38,823 bases of DNA, taken from the NCBI RefSeq assembly GCF_023898865.1, contig NZ_JAGSOV010000096.1:1-38823 (forward strand), written 5' to 3'. Shown here piece after piece: positions 32,911 through 38,823 of the stretch. The position numbers and the translations under genes were made by a program. This DNA comes from Pseudonocardia humida (GTDB taxonomy: Bacteria; Actinomycetota; Actinomycetes; Mycobacteriales; Pseudonocardiaceae). The number at the start of each line of letters is the position of its first letter. The first letter of the stretch is position 1. Under the pieces are notes generated by a model. It did no database searches. It saw only the letters and a list, made by a program, of their open reading frames with translations, and was not told the origin of the DNA.

Positions 32911-33464
32911 TGGACACCTCCACGAGCCGGGCCCGTCGATCTAGTGGCGGTGAAGGTATGGGGCGGATTTCCGGTTCGGGCGGTCGACAATTCGTTCGGG
33001 TGAAGCCGCGCCACCGCTGTTGCGCACCGGTCACGCAGCCGCATCCGGACGGTCCCGAAGGCCTTCCTCCCGGCTCCGTCGGCGGCCCCGCGGGGCCCTG
33101 CACGCCGTGGTCGGCTGCGGAGCGTGAACCGAATGACAGCGTTGTAAGCCCCACCCCGGCGTCGGCGAGTCGTGGAGGGATGCGGAGTGGCGGCACCGTG
33201 GCCCCATCCGCCACAGCAGCCACAGGTCATCACCGACGGTGGTCGCACCGTGACACCCACCGCGGCGCCCGGCGGACCCGGGTCGGCGCGGCCACCCCGG
33301 CTCGGCGAGCCGATCCGGGCACTCGCCGCGGCCGGAGACGGAGGTGCTGGTCAGCGGGCACCGCCCGGGTCGACCGCGGGGTGACGTGCGGCCGAACGGG
33401 TGCATCGGACCGGAACGACCCGGAAGCGGTAATCCGGTGGCGGGTGCGGCCGGTTTGGGACACC
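32911..33464. other. 554-base region between divergent GH16 and GNAT genes
   Basis: It shows a lower GC content than the flanking genes and contains no frame with convincing coding character. TACCTT on the minus strand (32958-32953) could be a -10 for GH16, with a leader of about 35 bases carrying its GGAGG. AT-richer patches near 32985-33000 and 33135-33150 may be regulatory. I see no riboswitch consensus, tRNA or repeat. Confidence 0.5.
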
Positions 33465-34223
33465 GTGACCCGCGTGCTCCCCGTTCCCCCCGAGGACTGG
33501 TCCGCCCTGCGGCCGTGGTTCGTCCCGGAGCGGCCGGGCCCGCTGGTGTTCGAACAGGTGCTGCGCAGCGGGATCGGGACCTGCTCGGTCGACCGCGAGC
33601 GCGAGCCCCGCGTCGTGCTCGCGGAGGCGGGCGGGGGCAACTACGCCCTGCGCGGCGACCCGGACGCCATCCCCCCGGAGGACCTGGCCGCCATCGAGGG
33701 CATGGTGGACGCCGCGCCGGAGTGGCTCCCGGCGCTGCGGCGGTCGGCGCCGCGGACCGCGATCTGGCAGCGCATCATCGCGGTGCTCCCGGCGGCGGCC
33801 GAGATGCCGCCGCCCCGCCCGGAGGTCCGCAGGCTCACCCCGGACGACACCGCCCTGCTGGCCGCGCTCCCCGCCGACATCGCCTGGATCCACGAGACGT
33901 GGGGCGGCGTCGAGGGCGCGCTCGCCGCGGGCGTCGTGCACGCCGCCGTGGTCGACGGCGCGATCGTCTCGGTGGCGCTGCCGTTCTACCGGGGGCTCGC
34001 CCACGAGGACCTCGGCGTGGTCACGACGGCCGAGCACCGCGGGCGCGGGTTCTCGACCGCCTGCGCCGCGGCCGTGGTCGCCGACGTCCGGGCCCGCGGC
34101 GACATCCCCACCTGGACGACCTCACCGGACAACGCGGGCAGCCTCGGGGTGGCGCGCCGGCTCGGCTTCGTCCACCACCACGACGACGTCCTCTACTGCG
34201 TGCGCATCCCGATCCCGGTGTAG
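33465..34223 (+). CDS. GNAT-family N-acetyltransferase
   Basis: 252 residues. The N-terminal half (1-125) is an FR47-like accessory region. The C-terminal half has the GNAT fold: VVHAAVVDGAIVSVALPF, a LGVVTTAEHRGRGFSTACA segment with the acetyl-CoA loop R-G-R-G-F, and the later SPDNAGSLGVARRLGFV that closes the CoA site. The substrate is unknown. The GTG at 33465 was chosen because the protein beginning VTRVLPVPPEDWSAL looks native. An in-frame GTG at 33444 is an alternative, and no good ribosome site or -10 decides between them. It converges on the response regulator gene 16 bases away. Confidence 0.85.
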   Translation: MTRVLPVPPEDWSALRPWFVPERPGPLVFEQVLRSGIGTCSVDREREPRVVLAEAGGGNYALRGDPDAIPPEDLAAIEGMVDAAPEWLPALRRSAPRTAIWQRIIAVLPAAAEMPPPRPEVRRLTPDDTALLAALPADIAWIHETWGGVEGALAAGVVHAAVVDGAIVSVALPFYRGLAHEDLGVVTTAEHRGRGFSTACAAAVVADVRARGDIPTWTTSPDNAGSLGVARRLGFVHHHDDVLYCVRIPIPV

Positions 34224-34239
34224 CGCGGCCCAGTGGCGA

Positions 34240-34887
34240 TCAGCGGCCTTCGGGCACGAGCAGCCCGCGCTGGTAGCCCACCGCCACCGCGGAGGCCCGG
34301 TCGCGCACCTCCAGCTTGGCGTAGATGTGCAGCAGGTGCGTCTTGACCGTGGCCTCGCTGATGAACAGCTTCTGCGCGGTCTCCCGGTTGGTCGAGCCGG
34401 CCGCCACGAGTGTGAGCACCTGCAGCTCGCGGGCGCTGAGCACCTCCGGCTCCGGCCCCCTGACCTGCCCCATCAGCCGGCCGGCGACCGCGGGCGAGAG
34501 CACGGCCTCGCCCCGGTGCGCGGCCCGCACGGCGCGCAGCAACTCGACGCGCGGGGTGTCCTTGAGCAGGTAGCCGGTGGCGCCGGCCTCGATGGCGGGC
34601 AGCACGTCGCGATCGGTGTCGAAGGTGGTGAGCACCAGCACGCGGACCGCGGGCGCGGTCCGGCGCAGCTCCTTGATCGCCTCGACACCGCCCATCCGCG
34701 GCATCCGCAGGTCCATCAGCACCACGTCGACCCCGCCGCCCGCGCCGCCGTCGGCCACCCGGGCCAGCGCCTCGGCGCCGTCGCCCGCCTCGCCGACGAC
34801 CTCCATGTCCGGTTCGCCGTCGATGACCCCGCGCAGCCCGTCCCGCACGACCGGGTGGTCGTCCACGATGAGCACCTTGACCGTCAC
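34240..34887 (-). CDS. NarL/FixJ-family response regulator
   Basis: 215 residues. The receiver domain has D9-D10, phospho-acceptor Asp59 (VVLMDLRMPRMGG), Thr in VLVLTTFD and Lys in GYLLKDTP. The C-terminal LuxR-type helix-turn-helix is LSARELQVLTLVAAG to ISEATVKTHLLHIYAKL. The GTG at 34887 overlaps the kinase stop as GTGA, so the two are coupled. It is the last gene of a four-gene unit ABC ATPase - ABC permease - kinase - regulator. It probably controls the exporter genes, possibly through the palindrome at 37949-37964 (inference). Confidence 0.93.
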   Translation of the reverse strand: MTVKVLIVDDHPVVRDGLRGVIDGEPDMEVVGEAGDGAEALARVADGGAGGGVDVVLMDLRMPRMGGVEAIKELRRTAPAVRVLVLTTFDTDRDVLPAIEAGATGYLLKDTPRVELLRAVRAAHRGEAVLSPAVAGRLMGQVRGPEPEVLSARELQVLTLVAAGSTNRETAQKLFISEATVKTHLLHIYAKLEVRDRASAVAVGYQRGLLVPEGR

Positions 34888-36227
34888 GACCGAACCTCCG
34901 CCGGGATCGCCGGCACGCTCGCGGACAGGGCGGTGCCCTCCCCCGGCGCGCTCTCCACCGTCAGGGTGCCCGACACGCGCTGCACCCTCGCCTCCATCGC
35001 GGCCAACCCGAACCCGGAGTCGGCGGTGGTGACCACGCCGTCCCGGTCGAAGCCGCCGCCGTCGTCGCGCACGTCCAGCACCACCACGTCGTCCATGTAG
35101 GACAGCGTCAGGCCGACGCGCCGGGCGCCGGCGTGCTTGCCCACGTTGACCAGTGCCTCCTGGGCCACCCGGAACAGCGCGACCTCCAGCTCGGGCAGCA
35201 GCGGCACCGGGAAGCCGGTGGTGTCGAGCGCCAGGTCGACCTCCGCGGTCTCGGCCCACCGCTTGGCCATCTCCGCGATCGCGTCGGGCAGCTGGGCCCG
35301 GTCGAGCTGGCCGGGGGTCAGCGCCTCCACCGAGCGCCGGGCCTCGGTCAGGCTCTCCCGGGCCAGCGCCATCGCCGTGTCGACGTGCCTGCGGCGCAGC
35401 GCGGCGTCGTCATCGGCGGCGCCCGCGGCCTCGAGCTGGGTGACGACCCCGGTCAGGCCCTGGGCGATGGTGTCGTGGATCTCGCGGGCCAGCCGGGCCC
35501 GCTCGTCGAGCACCCCGGCCTCGCGCGCGCTGGCCAGCAGCCGGGCCTGCAGGGCGGCGTTCTCGGCGAGGGTCTCCGACAGGCGCCGGTTGGCCTCGTT
35601 GAGCTCGTCGATGACCTCGCGCCTGCGCTCGGTCTGCGAGGCGGTGAACTCGGAGAAGTACATGAACGTGCCCGCCACCGCGGCGTTGAGCAGCGACAGC
35701 ACGAGCCAGCCGGCCAGCAGACCGGCCGTGAGCTGCGCGACCGGGGGGCTGCCGACCTGGCCGTACGCGGCCAGCGAGGCGGTGCAGACCAGCGCGGTCC
35801 AGCGACCGCGACCGCGCAGGTAGGCGAAGGAGTGGATGTAGCCGGCGAAGGCCTGGAACCCGAAGAAGCCCGACTGGTAGATCAGCGCGGCCATCAGCGC
35901 GAGCAGCCCGGCGACGTAGACCCGGCCCCACCGCGGGTCCTCGGCCAACGACGGGCGGCGGGTGACGAACACGTAGGTCCACCCGGCGCTGGCCAGGGTG
36001 GTGCCGATGACCCCGGCCAGGTAGGCCGGGGTCGGCTCGTAGAGGAACGGGGTGAGCACGAGGCCGATGGCCAGGCCCAGGTAGCCGACGTAGCGGCCGA
36101 GCAGGTTGTCCATCTGCCGCTCGCGGGCGTCGAGGCGGGCGTCGGCCTCGGAGCCGCGCAGCGCCGGGGTGGCCGCGGCGCTGCGCCGGACCGGCGACCG
36201 GTCCTGCGCGTCCGGGCTCACTCCCAC
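34884..36227 (-). CDS. NarL-type sensor histidine kinase (HisKA_3)
   Basis: 447 residues. A charged cytoplasmic N-terminus of about 45 residues is followed by five or six hydrophobic segments (about 46-192) that form the sensor, with no large extracellular domain. The dimerisation region has phospho-acceptor His251 in LAREIHDTIAQGLTGVVTQL, typical of HisKA_3. The ATPase domain shows FRVAQEALVNVGKHAGA and VRDDGGGFD, with a later GFGLAAMEARV. The GTG at 36227 has AGG 8 bases upstream; the GTG at 36221 would overlap the permease stop as GTGA and is a fair alternative. The stop overlaps the regulator start. Intramembrane-type sensing of envelope stress is common for such kinases but unproven here. 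Confidence 0.92.
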   Translation of the reverse strand: MGVSPDAQDRSPVRRSAAATPALRGSEADARLDARERQMDNLLGRYVGYLGLAIGLVLTPFLYEPTPAYLAGVIGTTLASAGWTYVFVTRRPSLAEDPRWGRVYVAGLLALMAALIYQSGFFGFQAFAGYIHSFAYLRGRGRWTALVCTASLAAYGQVGSPPVAQLTAGLLAGWLVLSLLNAAVAGTFMYFSEFTASQTERRREVIDELNEANRRLSETLAENAALQARLLASAREAGVLDERARLAREIHDTIAQGLTGVVTQLEAAGAADDDAALRRRHVDTAMALARESLTEARRSVEALTPGQLDRAQLPDAIAEMAKRWAETAEVDLALDTTGFPVPLLPELEVALFRVAQEALVNVGKHAGARRVGLTLSYMDDVVVLDVRDDGGGFDRDGVVTTADSGFGLAAMEARVQRVSGTLTVESAPGEGTALSASVPAIPAEVRS

Positions 36228-36949
36228 CGGAACAACCTAGCGGCCAGGGCGGAGGCACCCACCGTGGTCACCGCCATCACCACGAGGACCAGCGGATCCG
36301 CTCCGGTCCCGACCCAGCTGTCCTTGATCGTCGAGACGCCGGGCGGGATGAACGCGCCGATCCGCTGGACGGCGTCGGGCAGCAGGAAGTTGGGCAGGTA
36401 GGTGCCGGCGAAGAACAGCGTCACCATGAACGCGAGGGCGCCGATGCCGCCCGCGGTGCGGGCGCGCGGCGCCACCGCGGCGATGAGCAGCCCGAGCGAG
36501 AACACCGCGGAGGTCCCCAGCAGCGCGGCGAGCGCGAAGTCGAGAGGGTGCTGCGGGGCCGGCACGCCGAACCCGAGCACGGCCACCGCGACCAGCAGGG
36601 CGACGGCCAGCAGCGCGGTGACCAGGTTGACCAGCAGCTGCACCATCAGCACGGCCAGCGGGCTGACCGGGGTCGCGGAGTAGCGGCGCAGCACGCCGCG
36701 CTCGCGGTAGGTGGCCAGGCTCGTCGGCAGGGTCTGCAACCCGAGCTGGACGATGCTGATGACCAGCAGGGACGGCGCGAAGTAGGCGACGAACGCCATC
36801 CCGATCTCGGGGAACGGTTCGCGCAGGGCCGGCACGGCGCCCAGGCCGGCCAGGATGAGCGTGGGGAGCAGCACGGCGACGACGACGGACACGGGGTCGC
36901 GCAGGAAGAGCCGGGTCTCGGCCTTCGACAGGGCGGACAGGGTGCTCAT
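36218..36949 (-). CDS. ABC-2 type exporter permease
   Basis: 243 residues with six hydrophobic segments, including VSVVVAVLLPTLILAGLG, YFAPSLLVISIVQLGL, LLVNLVTALLAVALLVAVAV, LLGTSAVFSLGLLIAAVA, GGIGALAFMVTLFFAGTYLP and a final PLVLVVMAVTTVGASALAA. It matches the ABC2_membrane/DrrB class that pairs with a separate ATPase to export drugs or lipids. The ATG at 36949 has GAGGA about 8 bases upstream; the GTG at 36964 overlaps the ATPase stop as GTGA and is the alternative start. It is followed directly by the kinase gene with a short overlap. Confidence 0.9.
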   Translation of the reverse strand: MSTLSALSKAETRLFLRDPVSVVVAVLLPTLILAGLGAVPALREPFPEIGMAFVAYFAPSLLVISIVQLGLQTLPTSLATYRERGVLRRYSATPVSPLAVLMVQLLVNLVTALLAVALLVAVAVLGFGVPAPQHPLDFALAALLGTSAVFSLGLLIAAVAPRARTAGGIGALAFMVTLFFAGTYLPNFLLPDAVQRIGAFIPPGVSTIKDSWVGTGADPLVLVVMAVTTVGASALAARLFRWE

Positions 36950-36960
36950 GGTGGGGTTCC

Positions 36961-37869
36961 TCACTCGCCCTGGGGGCGACCGGTCAGGGCGACGAACGCG
37001 TCGTCGAGGGTGGGCTGGTCCAGGCGCAGGTCGACGGGCATCACCCGGTGGACGGCCAGGGCCGAGGTGACCGCCTGCAGCAGGTCGCCGCGGCCGGTGA
37101 CCTCGACCGTCTGCGCCTTACGCCGCACGGCGTGCACCTCGGGCAGGTCGGTGAGCAGGGCGTCGGGGAACTCCGCCGAGGGCCGGAAGCGCAGCCGCTG
37201 CCCGCCGGGCAGGCCGCTGACGAACCCGTCCGGGGTGTCGACGGCGACGACGCGCCCGTCGTCGATGAGGGCGATGCGGTCGCAGAGCCGCTCGGCCTCC
37301 TCCATGAAGTGGGTGACCAGCACGACCGTCACCCCGGAGTCGCGGATCTGCTCGATGGCCGACCAGGTGTCGCGGCGGGCCTGCGGGTCCAGGCCGGTGG
37401 TGAGCTCGTCCAGGATCGCCACCCTCGGGTTGCCGACCAGCGCGAGCACGATCGAGAGCCGCTGCTTCTGGCCGCCGGAGAGCCTGCCGAACGCCGCCGT
37501 GCGCTTGCCCCCGAGCCCCCACCGCTCGATCAGCTCGTCGGGGTCGGCCGGGTGGGCGTAGAAGGAGGCGAACAGCTCGACCGCCTCCTGCACGCGCATC
37601 CGGTCGGGCAGCTCGCTGGCCTGCAGCTGGATGCCCACGGCCCGGCGCAGTGCGGCCCGGTCGCGGACGGGGTCGAGCCCCAGCACCGAGATGGAGCCGC
37701 CGTCGGGGACGCGCAGCCCGCCGACGCACTCGACCGTGGTGGTCTTGCCCGCGCCGTTGCGCCCGCAGATCCCGAAGATCTCCCCCTCGTCCACGCCGAA
37801 GGAGACGTCCTGCACGGCGACGTGGCCGCGGTAGCGCTTGTGGAGCTTGTCCACCTCGATGACCGGCAT
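36961..37869 (-). CDS. ABC exporter ATP-binding protein (DrrA-like)
   Basis: 302 residues. Walker A is GRNGAGKTT; the signature is LSGGQKQR; Walker B reads VAILDELTTGLDP, so the usual Pro after the catalytic Glu (DEP) is Leu. The switch His is in VLVTHFMEEAERL. A C-terminal domain of about 80 residues follows, as in drug-export ATPases of the DrrA/CcmA class. It energises the permease at 36218-36949. First gene of the four-gene unit; its ATG at 37869 lies about 80 bases from a palindromic site shared with the divergent nei gene. The substrate is unknown. Confidence 0.93.
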   Translation of the reverse strand: MPVIEVDKLHKRYRGHVAVQDVSFGVDEGEIFGICGRNGAGKTTTVECVGGLRVPDGGSISVLGLDPVRDRAALRRAVGIQLQASELPDRMRVQEAVELFASFYAHPADPDELIERWGLGGKRTAAFGRLSGGQKQRLSIVLALVGNPRVAILDELTTGLDPQARRDTWSAIEQIRDSGVTVVLVTHFMEEAERLCDRIALIDDGRVVAVDTPDGFVSGLPGGQRLRFRPSAEFPDALLTDLPEVHAVRRKAQTVEVTGRGDLLQAVTSALAVHRVMPVDLRLDQPTLDDAFVALTGRPQGE

Positions 37870-37934
37870 GGCTCAAGACTCGTCGGCGGGCCGCCGCCGT
37901 GGATCAGTCGTCGGGCGGTGGACGGCGCCGTCCT

Positions 37935-37964
37935 CGGTGGACGACCGGTCCACCGATCGGTGGA
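37935..37964. promoter_or_regulatory. Palindromic operator candidate with three CGGTGGA half-sites
   Basis: TCCACCGATCGGTGGA (37949-37964) is a perfect 16-base palindrome. A third half-site CGGTGGA at 37935-37941 forms a second dyad with TCCACCG at 37949-37955. It sits between the divergent exporter operon and nei, 14 bases upstream of the nei -10. Likely bound by the NarL-type regulator of the exporter operon (inference). Confidence 0.55.
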
Positions 37965-37977
37965 GGCCGAACGGCGC

Positions 37978-37983
37978 TACGGT
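37978..37983 (+). promoter_or_regulatory. -10 element of probable leaderless nei promoter
   Basis: TACGGT, then 6 bases, then GTG at 37990. No Shine-Dalgarno is visible. Confidence 0.55.
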
Positions 37984-37989
37984 CGATCC

Positions 37990-38790
37990 GTGCCCGAAGG
38001 AGACACCGTGTACCTCGCCGGCAAGCGCCTGCGCGCCGCGCTGGCCGGCCGCACGCTGGTGCGCGGGGAGCTGCGCCACCCCCGGCTGGTGCAGCACGAC
38101 CTGGCCGGGCGCACGGTGCTCGACGTCGTCTCGGTGGGCAAGCACCTGCTGACGCGCTTCGACGACGGGCGCTCGCTGCACACCCACTTCCGGATGGACG
38201 GCTCCTGGCACCTCTACCGGCCGGGCATGTCCTGGCAGCGCCCGGCGCACGAGGCCAGAGCGGTGCTGGAGACCGGCGAGCGGGTGGCCGTGGGGTTCGC
38301 GCTGCACGACATGGAGCTGGTGCCCACCGACCAGGAGGACCGCCTCGTCGGGCACCTGGGCCCGGACCTGCTCGACCCGGACTGGTCGGACGCGCACGCC
38401 GCGGAGGCGCTGCGCCGGTTCACCGCGCGCGGGGCCTCCGAGCTGGGGCTGGTGCTGCTGGAGCAGCGGGTGATGGCCGGCGTGGGCAACCTCTACAAGG
38501 CCGAGGTGTGCTTCCTGCTGGGGCTCTCACCGTGGACCCCGGTGCGGGACGTGCCGGACCCGGCCGCGGCCATCGCGCTCTCGCGCACGCTGCTGCTGCG
38601 CAACGCCGACCGGCCCGAGCAGTCGACGACGGGCGAATTGGGTCGGGGTCGCCAGCACTGGGTGTTCGAGCGGTCGGGGCAGCGCTGCCGGCGCTGCGGC
38701 ACCCGGATCCGCAGCGCGGAGCAGGGCGACGGGATCTACGCCCGGATCGCCTACTGGTGCCCGCGCTGCCAGCCCGGTCCGACCCCCTGA
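37990..38790 (+). CDS. nei: Endonuclease VIII-like DNA glycosylase/AP lyase
   Basis: 266 residues of the Fpg/Nei family. The mature N-terminus is Pro2-Glu3 (PEGDTVY), the nucleophile and acid that excise oxidised pyrimidines; Lys51 in VGKHLLTRF is the conserved beta-hairpin lysine. A helix-two-turn-helix lies in LVLLEQRVMAGVGNLYKAE. The C-terminal zinc finger is C-R-R-C ... C-P-R-C (CRRCGTRIR and YWCPRCQ). The PEGDTV start favours Nei over Fpg. The GTG is fixed by this invariant N-terminus and by TACGGT 6 bases upstream. M. tuberculosis nei2 (Rv3297) adjoins lhr, which is here 9 kb upstream. A terminator hairpin follows the stop. Confidence 0.95.
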   Translation: MPEGDTVYLAGKRLRAALAGRTLVRGELRHPRLVQHDLAGRTVLDVVSVGKHLLTRFDDGRSLHTHFRMDGSWHLYRPGMSWQRPAHEARAVLETGERVAVGFALHDMELVPTDQEDRLVGHLGPDLLDPDWSDAHAAEALRRFTARGASELGLVLLEQRVMAGVGNLYKAEVCFLLGLSPWTPVRDVPDPAAAIALSRTLLLRNADRPEQSTTGELGRGRQHWVFERSGQRCRRCGTRIRSAEQGDGIYARIAYWCPRCQPGPTP

Positions 38791-38800
38791 GCCGGTCGGT

Positions 38801-38823
38801 GCGGCCCCGCCGGACGGGGCCGC
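38801..38823 (+). terminator. Hairpin terminator after nei
   Basis: GCGGCCCCG (38801-38809) and CGGGGCCGC (38815-38823) form a 9-bp stem with a 5-base loop, 10 bases after the nei stop, at the window edge. Confidence 0.7.

Overview
The window looks like chromosomal DNA of a very high-GC actinomycete, most likely from the Pseudonocardia/Actinomycetospora group of Pseudonocardiales. That placement is an inference from strong G/C third-position bias, GTG/ATG starts, leaderless-type promoters and gene order. The order DUF349 gene - Rv2732c-like membrane protein - miaB ... recX - recA - DUF3046 gene matches the Mycobacterium tuberculosis Rv2731-Rv2738c neighbourhood. A gluABCD glutamate transporter operon near recX also occurs in Corynebacterium.

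Layout. 1-3431: 3' part of a DUF349 gene converging on a miaB/membrane protein pair. 3523-6603: an orphan TAXI-type binding lipoprotein converging on an OmpR-type response regulator and its histidine kinase. 6768-10249: gluABCD, split between gluC and gluD by a small MIRU-like element that carries its own coupled mini-ORF. 10251-13097: an S9 peptidase, a small thioredoxin-like gene broken by an implausible run of G and C homopolymers, and a short hypothetical gene. 13167-17920: an Sdh1-type succinate dehydrogenase operon (sdhC-sdhA-sdhB) divergent from a LysR regulator. 18011-20709: recX with a very long disordered N-terminus, recA without intein, and the DUF3046 gene. The recA control region holds a LexA box, a ClpR-type promoter and two DnaA-box-like sites. 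20781-23665: an oddly arranged CoA-transferase family III protein, a 53-residue membrane protein, a DUF3291 protein and an arginase-fold protein with a degenerate metal motif. 23729-29748: Lhr helicase and a YidD-domain protein with a long glycine-rich N-terminus containing a perfect 11 x 12-bp repeat. 29764-32910: nitroreductase, an Rpf-like secreted muralytic protein and a secreted GH16 glycosidase with a Pro/Thr repeat tail. 33465-38790: GNAT acetyltransferase, a NarL-type two-component system joined to an ABC-2 exporter, and an Nei-type DNA glycosylase.

Working together: the TAXI lipoprotein, kinase and regulator lie back to back with gluABCD and could form a glutamate-sensing circuit for it (inference). 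recA/recX, Lhr and Nei are DNA repair functions. Rpf and GH16 act outside the membrane on cell wall or external polysaccharide. The exporter operon is probably controlled by its own two-component system. No rRNA, tRNA, CRISPR array, prophage or complete insertion sequence was seen.
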